From a virus, in the IMG/VR virus record IMGVR_UViG_3300024308_000035, positions 1 through 49,440 of that record: 49,440 nucleotides of DNA; one strand, given 5' to 3'. Shown here piece after piece: positions 39,391 through 47,792 of this stretch (positions within the stretch are counted from its first letter, which is position 1; every line of letters begins with the position of its first letter). The notes beneath the pieces are model-generated. The model saw only the letters and a program-made list of their open reading frames with translations, was not told where the DNA came from and did no database searches. A program made the translations under genes and the position numbers.

Positions 39391-40541
39391 GCTTTGAATG
39401 CCTTCTGTATGAGGGAGTAGTCTGCAACACCGAGCTTCAGCTTGCCCGGAATGCGCTCAATGTACGGCGCGATTAGCGCACCGTCAACACCTTTTTTCTT
39501 CAATTTGTCGCGGCACTGCGCAGGCGTATCGACGGCCAGGGGCTTGCGGAAATCGACGCCCAGCAAGTCACCGAAACCGGCAACGTTCTCGGGCGCCACT
39601 TTCCATTTCTCGGAGCCGTTGCCGCGCCGCATTTCGTAACCTGGAACGGCATGCCCGGTCGTGATTTCGTGTTCGGCCTGTTCTGCCAGCGCGGCCACCC
39701 GGGCTTGCAGCGTCGCCAGCTGCTGCTCGGCCCACATCAGTTCGGTCGCCAGGTCGTGCCCGGTCAGACCGAGCGGCATAGCGGTACCGGCGTAGGCTTT
39801 CGCCCCATCACTGGCCCGCTTGAACGTCGCACAGCCTCGGCGCGCTGGGCAGTACTTGCAGTTTTCACCAACTCGGGTATGCGTCTGATCCATTACCGCT
39901 GCACGCAGGCGATTCCACATTGCCCGCAGTGCACCAGTGGTCGTATCCCAGGTACGGATCGGGCCGCCAGCCGTGTAACAGCGCGGCTGGATAATGTGGA
40001 ACACGACGGGCAGCTCCTGCTCGATCCACTGGTTCGCTTTGCCCTCGGCGCGGAGGCGGTCCAGTACGCCAGCCGCGTAGCAAGCCAACTGCCAGTTTTC
40101 AACCGGGCTGACCTCCAGGTGCCCGTACTTGTAGTCGAAGACGTGGAGCACGGTGCCGTCGAAGTACGTGCCGTCTGGGGTGCCGAACACCAGGATTTCG
40201 CCCGTGCTCTCGTCAACACCGAGGCTAGGCATCTGCTCGCGCTGCTCGAAGCGGCACACGCTCATACCTTTGAGCTGGTTTACCGTGCGGAAAACGTGGT
40301 TGTAGTATTCGCGACCGCCGTCGATCATCGCCTCGTCAACGGCCCAGCCATTGGGCGTGAGCGTGCCGATAGCAGGGGTGCCAACGGTCAGCATCTGAAA
40401 CGCTACCCAGTGCGCCGCGTCGCCCTCGGCTGCGGCTTCCCCGTCGCCAATGTCGGGGAATTGCTCGGCAAGGCCTACCGACCCCGGGCAGTACACCCAG
40501 CGGTCGGCGGAACTCGGAGCATGGCGAGCGTGGGCTGTCAC
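39387..40541 (-). CDS. DUF2800 RecB/Cas4-like nuclease
   Basis: A 384-aa protein. ARHAPSSADRWVYCPGSVGLAE at the N-terminus; AAAEGDAAHWVAFQML. The PD-(D/E)XK core is GTPDGTYFDGTVLHVFDYKYGHLEVSPVENWQLACYAAGVL in pieces, with D in LHVFDYKYG. Cysteines in NCKYCPARRGC suggest a Cas4-like iron-sulphur cluster. It probably makes 3' overhangs for phage recombination or processes replication ends. It is in one operon with the SSB-like protein. Confidence 0.8.
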   Translation of the reverse strand: MTAHARHAPSSADRWVYCPGSVGLAEQFPDIGDGEAAAEGDAAHWVAFQMLTVGTPAIGTLTPNGWAVDEAMIDGGREYYNHVFRTVNQLKGMSVCRFEQREQMPSLGVDESTGEILVFGTPDGTYFDGTVLHVFDYKYGHLEVSPVENWQLACYAAGVLDRLRAEGKANQWIEQELPVVFHIIQPRCYTAGGPIRTWDTTTGALRAMWNRLRAAVMDQTHTRVGENCKYCPARRGCATFKRASDGAKAYAGTAMPLGLTGHDLATELMWAEQQLATLQARVAALAEQAEHEITTGHAVPGYEMRRGNGSEKWKVAPENVAGFGDLLGVDFRKPLAVDTPAQCRDKLKKKGVDGALIAPYIERIPGKLKLGVADYSLIQKAFKA

Positions 40542-41401
40542 TGAGCACCGACAGCGTTGACGGCGGCCAGTGCGGCAGCGAGCAGCACCTGGTCGGTAGT
40601 GCCCGGCAGCCCCATCGGGCCAGCGGAGATACCGGCGCCCTGGATCGCTTGGAACAGCGCGGCAGATTTGGTGCCGTCGGCCATTTGGATTTCCATAGCG
40701 CGGGCCATCACGTCGTTACCGGTCAGCAAGGCCGGGGCTTCGGGAACATCAGGAACGGCAGACGCAGGGGCCGAAGTCGGGCTCGGAGTAGAAATAGCCG
40801 GTTCCGTCGCAGTATCGGCACTCGGCTTTCCCATCAGTTCGTTGCGCACCGACTCGAAGTAGGCCGGATCGACGCCTGGCTTTTTCCGCCAGGTGCCGTC
40901 ACCGATAGTCGCCTTGTTGCTGGTGTGGATCAGCGGAGACCAGGGGCACCCGGCGCTGTCAAGTTCAACTTGCCCACCGACTGGGTCCGCCGCGCTTGTC
41001 GAGGCAGGAGCGGCAGGCACCGACGTAGGAACCGCAGGCACAGCGGGCGGGTTGGTGGACTCGGGCGCAGCTGCAACGGCCGGCGGGGTGTCCCCAGGGA
41101 CAGGCGGAACTTCCGGTGCAGGCCCAGCAGCCTGCGGCAGATCCGGCGCACCACTTGCAGCGTTTCCCATGGCGGGGGTAAACACCGCATCTGCCGCCTG
41201 GGCGTTCGGGGTCAGCAGTTCGGCCACCGCAACTGGCAGCGCGCCGGGGCCCGAGGCAATGACCGCCCCGCTAGCCGAGCGTTTCACATCCCAGCCTTCT
41301 GCGAACTTCTCGGGTGCTACGGAGGCCAGTTTCTGCACGAACTCGGCCAGTGCGTTCAGTTCGAAGGCGGTGGCGTTACGGGTGTCAACGGTGAATTGCA
41401 T
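40538..41401 (-). CDS. Pro/Ala-rich phage protein of recombination operon
   Basis: A 287-aa protein. N-terminal helical segment (TAFELNALAEFVQKLASVAPEKF). A Pro/Ala linker at about 85-145. A conserved box LDSAGCPWSPLIHTSNKATIGDGTWRKKPGVDPAYF in pieces, common in phage proteins next to DNA-metabolism genes. A second Pro/Ala linker and a C-terminal helical domain. First gene of the minus-strand operon; function unknown. Confidence 0.65.
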   Translation of the reverse strand: MQFTVDTRNATAFELNALAEFVQKLASVAPEKFAEGWDVKRSASGAVIASGPGALPVAVAELLTPNAQAADAVFTPAMGNAASGAPDLPQAAGPAPEVPPVPGDTPPAVAAAPESTNPPAVPAVPTSVPAAPASTSAADPVGGQVELDSAGCPWSPLIHTSNKATIGDGTWRKKPGVDPAYFESVRNELMGKPSADTATEPAISTPSPTSAPASAVPDVPEAPALLTGNDVMARAMEIQMADGTKSAALFQAIQGAGISAGPMGLPGTTDQVLLAAALAAVNAVGAQ

Positions 41402-41440
41402 GGGGTGTTTCTCCGTGGTTGATTAGTTGCTACGGGGCGC

Positions 41441-41469
41441 ATAGTGCGGTAAGGTTAGCCACCTGTCAA
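41441..41469 (-). promoter_or_regulatory. Sigma70-type promoter, cassette copy 4 (minus strand)
   Basis: On the minus strand: TTGACA (41469-41464), 17-nt spacer, CACTAT (41446-41441) inside a CGCA-CTA-TGCG perfect dyad. It drives the recombination/polymerase operon. The plus-strand helicase must use another promoter in this 87-bp gap (a weak TTGATT at 41419 is possible). Confidence 0.82.
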
Positions 41470-41488
41470 CACCTACCGAACGGAAATT

Positions 41489-43387
41489 ATGAACGCACCG
41501 TTTCTATTAAAGCCGCTCGCTGCGGCGATACGACCGCGCCCGTACCAGGCAGAACTCATCGCGCGGATTTACGCTGCGTGGCAGGCCGGGGCTGAAAACG
41601 TAATGGCCGTGCTCGCCACCGGTGGTGGTAAGACGGTCGTGCTGTCCGGCGTGTTTAGCCAGCACATCGGCGCGGGTATGCTCGTCGCGCACCGCCAGGA
41701 ACTGGTTGGCCAGATATGCGAATCGCTGAACAAAGCCGGCCTGCGGTTCCGCATCCTGGCGCCGAAGAAAACCATCGCGATCATCACGAAACTGCTGCTC
41801 AAAAAGCACGGCGTCTGCCATTACGACCCGACTGCCGAGCTGGGCGTCGCCGGCATCGATACCCTGCTGAACACCCCGACCAGTGCCCTCGGCAAGGCCC
41901 ACCGCGCTTGGCTCCAGCGGGTCACGCTCGGGGCGATCGATGAAAGTCATCACGTTACCTTTGACAACAAGTGGGGCCGCGGTATGGGCCTGTTGCCCGG
42001 CTGCAAGCGCTGGCTGTTACCCACCGCCTCACCGTGCCGGGGCGATGGCCGTGGCTTGGGGCGCAAGTTCGACGCGAAGGGCGAGCGCCTGCCGGGCTAC
42101 GACGGCATGGCTGACGTTATGGTCGAGGGGCCAGGTACGGGCGACCTGATCGGCATGGGGTATCTGACCCCGTTCAAGGTCGTATGCGCGAAAGTCAGCG
42201 TCAACTATGAGCAGGTAAAGATCGGCGCGTCCGGTGAGTACGTCGCCGCCCAACTGGTCGCCGCCGAGGAACACAGCGGGCTGCTCGGCGATATCGTCGA
42301 GACGTACCAGAAATATGCACCTGGTAAACGCGGCGTGTGCTTCGTGTCCAGCATCAAGCGCGCTGAGGAACTGGCCGAGCGGTTCACCGCAGCGGGCGTA
42401 CCCGCCCTGGCGCTGGATGGCACCACCGACGACGAGATTCGGTCGGACGCTAAAGACCGGCTCGAGCGCGGCGAGCTGAAAATGTTGGTAAACGTGGACC
42501 TCTTCGGCGAGGGCTACGATTTACCGGCGATCGAGGTCGTGATTCTCGGCACCAAGACCGCCAGCTTGGGTCGCTACCTGCAGTGGTGCGGCCGGGTCCT
42601 GCGCCTACTGGTCGACTACACCGGGTACGACGACCTGACCGACGCGGGCCGACTGGAGCGTATCGCGGCCAGTATGAAGCCCTTCGGCCTGATCATCGAC
42701 CACGCCAACAACATCGTCACGCACGGTCTGCCGGACAAGCCGCACATCTGGTCGCTTGAAGGCGGTAGCGGCTCGGGCGCATCGGACAGTGACGCGATCC
42801 CGCTACGAGCCTGCACGAACCCCGGCCTGGCTCTCGTTAAACCCGGCATCGGCTGGGACGCCTGGCGTAAGGCGGGCTGGACGAACGAGCAGCTGCTGGA
42901 GCACGGCCACGCGACCGAGACGGGCATACCGTGCGCCCAGCCGTACGAGGCGTTCCTGCGTTGCTGTGAGTTCTGCGGGTACATGCCTGAGCCTAAAGGC
43001 CGACGCGACCCTGCCGAGGTCGAGGGCGACCTGGAACTGCTTGACGAAGAGACCATGGCTGCGATCCGGGCCAGTTACCTGGAGGCCCGGCAGAGCATCG
43101 AGCATTACCGGTCGGCGATCGCCAGCGGCGAGCATGGGCGCATGAACCACACGATGGCCTCGGCCAACGTGAACCGCCACCGCGAGAAACTGGAGGCACT
43201 GGCAGAACTGGACGACGCCATGGCGCGGTTCGGTGGCAAGTACCGGGCGCGCGGCGAGTCCGACACGCAGATTCAGCGCCGGTTCTATGCGACGTTCGGT
43301 ATTGACGTGCTGACCGCCGCGTCACTGAAACGTGCGGACGCCGAGAAGTTGCGCGGAAAGATTGACAGCCTATTAAACGGGGCGTAA
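41489..43387 (+). CDS. Superfamily 2 DEAD/DEAH-box helicase
   Basis: A 632-aa protein. A Q-like motif (RPRPYQAELI), Walker A ATGGGKT at 43-49, and DESHH at 151-155 (motif II). GVCFVSSIKRAEELAERF opens the second RecA domain, with GEGYDLPAIEVVILGTKTASLGRYLQWCGRVLR as motifs V-VI in pieces. Like the phage helicases related to UvsW/RecG-type branch migration proteins. C-terminal 190 residues contain Cys residues (CCEFCGYMPEPKGR) that may form a zinc site. It likely remodels replication or recombination intermediates. Confidence 0.85.
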   Translation: MNAPFLLKPLAAAIRPRPYQAELIARIYAAWQAGAENVMAVLATGGGKTVVLSGVFSQHIGAGMLVAHRQELVGQICESLNKAGLRFRILAPKKTIAIITKLLLKKHGVCHYDPTAELGVAGIDTLLNTPTSALGKAHRAWLQRVTLGAIDESHHVTFDNKWGRGMGLLPGCKRWLLPTASPCRGDGRGLGRKFDAKGERLPGYDGMADVMVEGPGTGDLIGMGYLTPFKVVCAKVSVNYEQVKIGASGEYVAAQLVAAEEHSGLLGDIVETYQKYAPGKRGVCFVSSIKRAEELAERFTAAGVPALALDGTTDDEIRSDAKDRLERGELKMLVNVDLFGEGYDLPAIEVVILGTKTASLGRYLQWCGRVLRLLVDYTGYDDLTDAGRLERIAASMKPFGLIIDHANNIVTHGLPDKPHIWSLEGGSGSGASDSDAIPLRACTNPGLALVKPGIGWDAWRKAGWTNEQLLEHGHATETGIPCAQPYEAFLRCCEFCGYMPEPKGRRDPAEVEGDLELLDEETMAAIRASYLEARQSIEHYRSAIASGEHGRMNHTMASANVNRHREKLEALAELDDAMARFGGKYRARGESDTQIQRRFYATFGIDVLTAASLKRADAEKLRGKIDSLLNGA

Positions 43388-43390
43388 TGT
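43362..43390 (+). promoter_or_regulatory. Sigma70-type promoter, cassette copy 5
   Basis: TTGACA at 43362-43367, 17-nt spacer, TAATGT at 43385-43390 (overlapping the helicase stop codon), flanked by CG and GCGC. Leader AACGAACGGGGTTATCGAA ends at the ATG at 43422. Confidence 0.83.
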
Positions 43391-43421
43391 GCGCTCAATA
43401 TTAACGAACGGGGTTATCGAA

Positions 43422-44342
43422 ATGAGTGATGAATTTGTGATGGTGCCGCGTAAGCTGACACGCGAAATGCTGGACGAGCTAACGAATGGCGACTCCGAAA
43501 AGAACAACGTCATGAAGTTACGCTGGGGACAGGCTTTGAAGGTTGCTCCAGCCCAGCAGCACCAGGGCGAGCCGGTGGCGCTTCCTGAGCGTCTCGATCC
43601 GCCAAAAAATGGGGAAAGCCATCAACTCTTGCCGCGCTATCTGGTATGGAACGCCTGCCTCGACGAAATCGCCAAGCTTGGGCCGCTGTTTAGCCGTCCT
43701 GTGCAGGGTGAGCCGGTGGCGTGGCTTGACAGAGCCTCTGGAGCGATATGCACCAATCAGCTTAAGCCGCTTATGGGTGAGGGGTTTGAGACCCCGCTGC
43801 ACCCCCACGCCGACCCTGGCGAGGTTGAGCGGCTGCGCAACTGCCTGCGCACTGAAATTGAAGCTGGCGATAGCTGGAAGCGCGAAGCAGAAGACCTGCG
43901 CGCCCAACTTGCCGAGGCGCATGCGCTGCTGCGTCGAATTGGCAAACAGTGGAACGTTCCTGATCCAACAGACGAGGATCATGCTTGTTGGGATGCAATA
44001 GAGTCCGCCCTATCAGGCAGCGCAGAGCCGAGCGCGCCGGCTACCCAACCGATCAACATGAAAACCATGATGCAGGCATATGAGCAGGTTGATCACAAGG
44101 CGCTGCTACACGGGACTTCTAACTGGTGTTCCGCCATGGCTACAGCATTGCGTGGCGCGCTTAACGTAGAGGCCGGCGCGCCGGTTGAGATCGACGAGCG
44201 GGCGGCGTTTGAAATCGAATTCAAGAAGATAGGCAGGCCATTAACCCGTGCCGACTACGACCCTGAGGCATACGGGAATGCATTCGATGACGGGGCATGG
44301 ACTGGATGGCAAGCCCGCGCCGCCCTGGAGCGCAAGCCATGA
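43422..44342 (+). CDS. Hypothetical multi-domain phage protein
   Basis: A 306-aa protein. N-terminus FVMVPRKLTREMLDEL and two GEPVAW/GEPVAL boxes are common in phage proteins of unknown function. A coiled coil lies at about 135-175. The C-terminal domain (AAFEIEFKKIGRPL ... WTGWQARAALERK) shares the WQARAAL box with the protein at 4035-4436. Start fixed by the conserved cassette leader. Confidence 0.65.
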   Translation: MSDEFVMVPRKLTREMLDELTNGDSEKNNVMKLRWGQALKVAPAQQHQGEPVALPERLDPPKNGESHQLLPRYLVWNACLDEIAKLGPLFSRPVQGEPVAWLDRASGAICTNQLKPLMGEGFETPLHPHADPGEVERLRNCLRTEIEAGDSWKREAEDLRAQLAEAHALLRRIGKQWNVPDPTDEDHACWDAIESALSGSAEPSAPATQPINMKTMMQAYEQVDHKALLHGTSNWCSAMATALRGALNVEAGAPVEIDERAAFEIEFKKIGRPLTRADYDPEAYGNAFDDGAWTGWQARAALERKP

Positions 44343-44677
44343 CGCACCCAATCGAAACATCCGAAATCAAGCGCCGCTACGATGCAGGCGATTCGATGGC
44401 GCAGATCAAGCGCGACTTGAATTTGCCGCTTGAGGTGATTCGCTACCGCCTGAAGAAAGCCGGGTACAAGCCGCGTGCCCGTCGACCCAGCGTTACCAGG
44501 GCAGCCGTCCGTACGTTGCGAGAACGCATGCCTGACCTCGTGTCGCTCCTGCAGTTCCTGGAAGGCGATAAGCGCAAGCTGCTGCGCACGATGGGGCAGC
44601 GCCCATCGCCGGATAAACTGGAGCGCTTGGGCCGCCTGACCGATTACATTGAGACACTAACCGAGGTGACAAAATGA
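44339..44677 (+). CDS. Small HTH protein
   Basis: A 112-aa protein. Residues 8-36 (IKRRYDAGDSMAQIKRDLNLPLEVIRYRL) form a helix-turn-helix. The remainder is basic and helical (VRTLRERMPDLVSLLQFLEGDKRKLL). Overlaps its neighbours by 4 nt. Candidate DNA-binding regulator. Confidence 0.62.
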   Translation: MTHPIETSEIKRRYDAGDSMAQIKRDLNLPLEVIRYRLKKAGYKPRARRPSVTRAAVRTLRERMPDLVSLLQFLEGDKRKLLRTMGQRPSPDKLERLGRLTDYIETLTEVTK

Positions 44678-45198
44678 CCCCGTTCGATCAATGGGCCATG
44701 CGCCACAACATCCCGTTCGCCGCGCTGCTCGAACTGCAGCAGATGTTCTTCCCACCCGGGCTGGCCAGCGAGCCGGATCCTGACGGCCGAATGGAAGACT
44801 ACGCCCAGTCGCTGATCCGTCGTGAGGCACCCCGTCGGGGCTGGTGGCTCGGGCGGAATAACGTCGGGGCGTATAACGCTAAGCCGTCGAAAAAGTGCGA
44901 GGCATGTGGCCATGTTCCTAAAGGCCCTTCCCGCTGGGTTCGGTATGGCCTAGCCAACGACTCGGCACAAATGAACGAGGCGGTTAAATCGGCAGACCTG
45001 ATCGGCCTGCGTCCTGTCCTGATCACCCCGGCGCACGTCGGCACGACCATTGGCCAGTTTGTTTCGATCGAAGCGAAGCACCCGGGCTGGAAACCCGGCG
45101 AGGATTCGAAGCGCGAGAAAGCACAGTTCGCATGGGCCGGGCTGATCCGCAGCAAGGGCGGCCTGGCGGTGTTCAGCACGGGGGAATTGCCGGAATGA
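44674..45198 (+). CDS. VRR-NUC domain nuclease
   Basis: A 174-aa protein. The VRR-NUC core lies at about 90-165: SRWVRYGLANDSAQ, SADLIGLRPVLIT, GQFVSIEAKHPGW with the E-x-K pair, then KREKAQFAWAGLIRSKGGLAVF. A zinc knuckle-like CEACGH precedes it. The family resolves branched DNA. ATGA overlaps on both sides link it to the methyltransferase. Confidence 0.78.
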   Translation: MTPFDQWAMRHNIPFAALLELQQMFFPPGLASEPDPDGRMEDYAQSLIRREAPRRGWWLGRNNVGAYNAKPSKKCEACGHVPKGPSRWVRYGLANDSAQMNEAVKSADLIGLRPVLITPAHVGTTIGQFVSIEAKHPGWKPGEDSKREKAQFAWAGLIRSKGGLAVFSTGELPE

Positions 45199-45632
45199 CC
45201 GCGTTTTTGTTACAGGGCGATTGCCTGGAAATGATGAAACTGATCCCGGATAGGTCGGTTGATATGGTGCTATGCGATTTGCCGTACGGCACAACGGCCT
45301 GTGCGTGGGACGCAGTGATCCCGGTAGACCTGCTGTGGGCAGAGTACCGTCGAATTCTTACCCCCACTGGGACAGTGGTACTTACCGCAAACCAGCCTTT
45401 CACTACGGCTATCACTGCGCCTGCGCTGGACCTCTTTAAGCACGCCTCGGTCTGGGTTAAAAACCGGCCTACTGGCCCTCAGCATGCGAAGAACCGGCCA
45501 ATGGCGAAGCATGAGGACGTGTTAGTTTTCTCAAAAGGTAAGATGGGCCACGCTGCTCAACTGGGCGAAAAGCGCATGACTTACAACCCCCAGGGCGTTA
45601 CAGACGCCGGCCTTAAAAAAAGTGGCTGCTAA
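45195..45632 (+). CDS. DNA methyltransferase, N-terminal part (frameshifted)
   Basis: 145 residues. FLLQGDCLEMMKLIPDRSVDMVLCDLPYGTT in pieces carries catalytic motif IV (DLPY, residues 28-31) of beta-class N4-cytosine/N6-adenine methyltransferases, with the target region KNRPTGPQHAKNRPMAKHEDVLVFSKG. The frame ends after a run of seven A residues at 45615-45621. The AdoMet-binding part continues in another frame from about 45622. Removing one A would restore a single protein of about 250 aa. Either a real frameshift, a slippage signal or an assembly error. Confidence 0.75.
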   Translation: MTAFLLQGDCLEMMKLIPDRSVDMVLCDLPYGTTACAWDAVIPVDLLWAEYRRILTPTGTVVLTANQPFTTAITAPALDLFKHASVWVKNRPTGPQHAKNRPMAKHEDVLVFSKGKMGHAAQLGEKRMTYNPQGVTDAGLKKSGC

Positions 45633-45948
45633 AGGTTCACACTCTAGCTTGACAGGCGCTCGCCCTAATCAGGTGGGTCGAGAATACATGGCACAGACAG
45701 GGTTCCCGCATACGATCCTGAATTTCGATAAGGAAGAGGATCACGTCCACCCGACCCAAAAGCCTGTAGCGCTGATGGAGTACCTAATCCGCACCTACAC
45801 CAACGAAGGCGAGACGGTGCTAGACAACACCATGGGCTCGGGCACGACGGGTGTCGCGTGTAACAACACCGGCCGGGATTTCATCGGCATTGAGCGTGAC
45901 CCGGAGTACTTCAAGATCGCCCAGCGGAGGATTTACGGAATTGACTAA
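45622..45948 (+). CDS. DNA methyltransferase, C-terminal part (frameshifted)
   Basis: Open frame of 108 codons. VHPTQKPVALMEYLIRTYTNEGETVLDNTMGSGTTGVACNNTGRDFIGIERDPEYF, in pieces, contains motif X (TQKP) and motif I (DNTMGSGTTG), the AdoMet site. It probably has no start of its own (the GTG at 45622 has no ribosome-binding site). It would be made only by slippage at the A7 run or not at all. Its 3' end holds the next cassette promoter. Confidence 0.7.
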   Translation: MAAKGSHSSLTGARPNQVGREYMAQTGFPHTILNFDKEEDHVHPTQKPVALMEYLIRTYTNEGETVLDNTMGSGTTGVACNNTGRDFIGIERDPEYFKIAQRRIYGID

Positions 45949-45970
45949 TAGCGCCAAACAAGCGCACAAT
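45941..45970 (+). promoter_or_regulatory. Sigma70-type promoter, cassette copy 6
   Basis: TTGACT at 45941-45946, 18-nt spacer, CACAAT at 45965-45970 in a perfect GCGCA-CAA-TGCGC dyad. Leader contains AACGAGACGTTATCT before the ATG at 46005. Confidence 0.8.
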
Positions 45971-46004
45971 GCGCCCTAATGTACTAACCAACGAGACGTT
46001 ATCT

Positions 46005-46667
46005 ATGACCATCACCCGCGACGACGTGCTAGCCGCCGCCCAGCGTGTGGGCGAACGACCGACACAGGCGGCGGTGGCCCGAGAACTTGGCATCACGCGC
46101 CACCAGCTTGTGCGGCTCATCACGCCCGAGGAACTGCGCTCCGCCGTAGGCGCACCGGTGCCGCCAACCGACGTATCAACCGAGCAGATGCTGCAAGCCG
46201 CCGAGACCCTGGCCGAACGGTCGGGGTTCGACAGCGTTACCCTGGCAGCCCTTGGCGCCTATTTCGGCCGGTCCGAGAAGTGGGCCGAGAAGCGTGTACG
46301 CATGTCCGCCGTGTGGGCTAGGTTGAGGGCTCGCGGTTTCACCGGCTCGCGCATGTCGGGCGACGACCGCCGCGCGCAGATTCACGAGGCGGCCCGTGCT
46401 ATGGGTTTCAAGGATCTGACGTACTCGGCGCTGGCCCGGGCGTGCAACTGCTCTGACGTGCTGGTGCGCACGTACTACCCCGACCTGTCCGTGCTGGGCG
46501 AGTCGCCCGCGCCTGCCATTGGCCGCCGCGAACAGATCATCGCCACTGTGCGCGAGCTGCACGCACGGGGCGAGACGATTACCTCGGGCCGTGTGGCTAA
46601 AGAGATTGGCGTGGCCGGTTCGACCGTGCGTTACCACTTCACCGACCTGCGCGCCCTGGTCGAGTAA
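46005..46667 (+). CDS. Multi-HTH DNA-binding protein
   Basis: A 220-aa protein with three or more helix-turn-helix units: about 14-36 (RPTQAAVARELGITRHQLVRLI), about 120-150 (LTYSALARACNCSDVLVRTYY, TetR-like) and about 185-215 (ITSGRVAKEIGVAGSTVRYHF). Made as a single-gene unit between its own promoter and terminator, as expected for a regulator. It is a good candidate for the factor that binds the dyads over the cassette promoters, including its own. Confidence 0.75.
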   Translation: MTITRDDVLAAAQRVGERPTQAAVARELGITRHQLVRLITPEELRSAVGAPVPPTDVSTEQMLQAAETLAERSGFDSVTLAALGAYFGRSEKWAEKRVRMSAVWARLRARGFTGSRMSGDDRRAQIHEAARAMGFKDLTYSALARACNCSDVLVRTYYPDLSVLGESPAPAIGRREQIIATVRELHARGETITSGRVAKEIGVAGSTVRYHFTDLRALVE

Positions 46668-46673
46668 TTAAAG

Positions 46674-46694
46674 GCGGTCCGCGTGGCCGCTTTT
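46674..46694 (+). terminator. Terminator of the multi-HTH gene
   Basis: GCGGTC / GGCCGC (one G-U pair), a 5-nt loop and TTTT. Followed directly by another cassette promoter. Confidence 0.7.
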
Positions 46695-46696
46695 GT

Positions 46697-46725
46697 TTGA
46701 CGATAGAATTAACAGGGCGTATATT
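46697..46725 (+). promoter_or_regulatory. Sigma70-type promoter, cassette copy 7
   Basis: TTGACG at 46697-46702, 17-nt spacer, TATATT at 46720-46725 within GGGCG-TATATTG-CGCCC. The leader (ACAGAGGAAACGACAGT) differs from the other copies. It drives the zinc-ribbon/ThyX block. Confidence 0.82.
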
Positions 46726-46754
46726 GCGCCCATTCTTACAGAGGAAACGACAGT

Positions 46755-47000
46755 ATGCTTACCGAACTGAAATTACTGCACGCGTACATCGGCGGGCTGA
46801 TCGAAGAAGCTGAATCGGGCGGGCTGACGCTGGGGCATTTTTCGCAGCGCGGCGACGAGGGCGACTTGTCGGTGGCTTTGACTTGGTGCCGCAACCGGGC
46901 TGAATCCGTGTTCTGTGACCATGAGTACCGCCGAATCGCCTCGGGCGAGTATGAGTGCCGGACCTGCGGCCAGATCACTGAGGAACGAGACGATGTCTGA
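46755..47000 (+). CDS. Small zinc-ribbon-like protein
   Basis: An 81-aa protein. Helical N-terminus and a C-terminal zinc-binding segment (CDHEYRRIASGEYECRTCG: Cys-x-His, then Cys-x2-Cys). Similar ribbons recur in the next genes. GAGGAAA lies before the ATG. Function unknown. Confidence 0.65.
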   Translation: MLTELKLLHAYIGGLIEEAESGGLTLGHFSQRGDEGDLSVALTWCRNRAESVFCDHEYRRIASGEYECRTCGQITEERDDV

Positions 47001-47451
47001 ATACAAGTACATTTTGAACTGGCCGGGCCGCGATTGGAGCGGCGAGATTTACCGCGATGGCGGTGACCGGTACGTGCAGGAGTCGAGCGCGTACGTCCTG
47101 AAAGCCGACGTCGAGCGCCATGGCGTTGTCGTGTCGATGGTTGCTTGGGACGGTCAGGGGTTGCCGCCAGTCGGTACGGTGTGTGAGGTGCAAACCTGGG
47201 TGAACCGAGAGTGGAAGGTAACAACCGTTCTTGCGCACCACCTAGGCTTCGGTGTGCACAGTTCGAGCACTGACGGGGACGACGTGGAGGCCGAGGTGGC
47301 GCCCTGCCAGGACTTTAGGCCCCTCGGCTCCGCCGATCGGGAGGCCGCCATTGCTGAAATGCGCGAGTTGACCCGCGCTCCTGGCGTGGACTATCCCGTC
47401 AGCTATGACCAAGCCGCAAGGCTTTACGACGCGGGGTACCGCAAATCATGA
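46993..47451 (+). CDS. Phage protein with GLPPVGTVCE-type domain
   Basis: A 152-aa protein. Residues 55-110 (GQGLPPVGTVCEVQTW ... VLAHHLGFGVH ... DFRPL) match the complete 57-aa protein at 8784-8957. The C-terminus YDQAARLYDAGYRK is a short helical motif common in phage proteins. Overlaps its neighbours. Function unknown. Confidence 0.65.
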   Translation: MSEYKYILNWPGRDWSGEIYRDGGDRYVQESSAYVLKADVERHGVVVSMVAWDGQGLPPVGTVCEVQTWVNREWKVTTVLAHHLGFGVHSSSTDGDDVEAEVAPCQDFRPLGSADREAAIAEMRELTRAPGVDYPVSYDQAARLYDAGYRKS

Positions 47452-47792
47452 AACACGGAAACACTCACAGCACGCCGCTCAATTCGCTCGATGTGGTGCT
47501 GACCATGGCGCTCGCGCTCAAGTTCCACGGAACGGCTCAGGCGCTCCGCGACACTGCGCGGCGCATCCGGCCACGGGCACCCTATGAGCACCGCCCGAAA
47601 CTGAAAGCACTGGCGGCCTTGCCGAACGACAGCCGCGTGCTGGCTTGCGCCTGGCAGCTGCTGGACAACACCCGCGAACTGCTCGGCTGTGAGGCGCCAG
47701 AGCCGCCGCGCTGCCACATGAAACCGATGCGGTTCGGCGGGCACTACTGGTATTGCGGCCACTGTGGCCATACGAAGGAGCGAGTATTGTGA
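47448..47792 (+). CDS. Small zinc-finger protein
   Basis: A 114-aa protein. Helical N-terminal 75 residues and a C-terminal ribbon C-x-M...W-Y-C-x2-C (CHMKPMRFGGHYWYCGHCGH). ATGA overlap upstream, GTGA overlap downstream. Function unknown. Confidence 0.62.
   Translation: MKHGNTHSTPLNSLDVVLTMALALKFHGTAQALRDTARRIRPRAPYEHRPKLKALAALPNDSRVLACAWQLLDNTRELLGCEAPEPPRCHMKPMRFGGHYWYCGHCGHTKERVL

Noticed and set aside
39651-40544. 297-codon open frame antisense to the RecB-like nuclease
   Set aside because: No domain content and no ribosome-binding site; the minus-strand DUF2800 protein is clear.
40649-41422. 257-codon open frame antisense to the Pro/Ala-rich protein
   Set aside because: Arg/Gly-rich translation typical of the complement of Pro/Ala codons.
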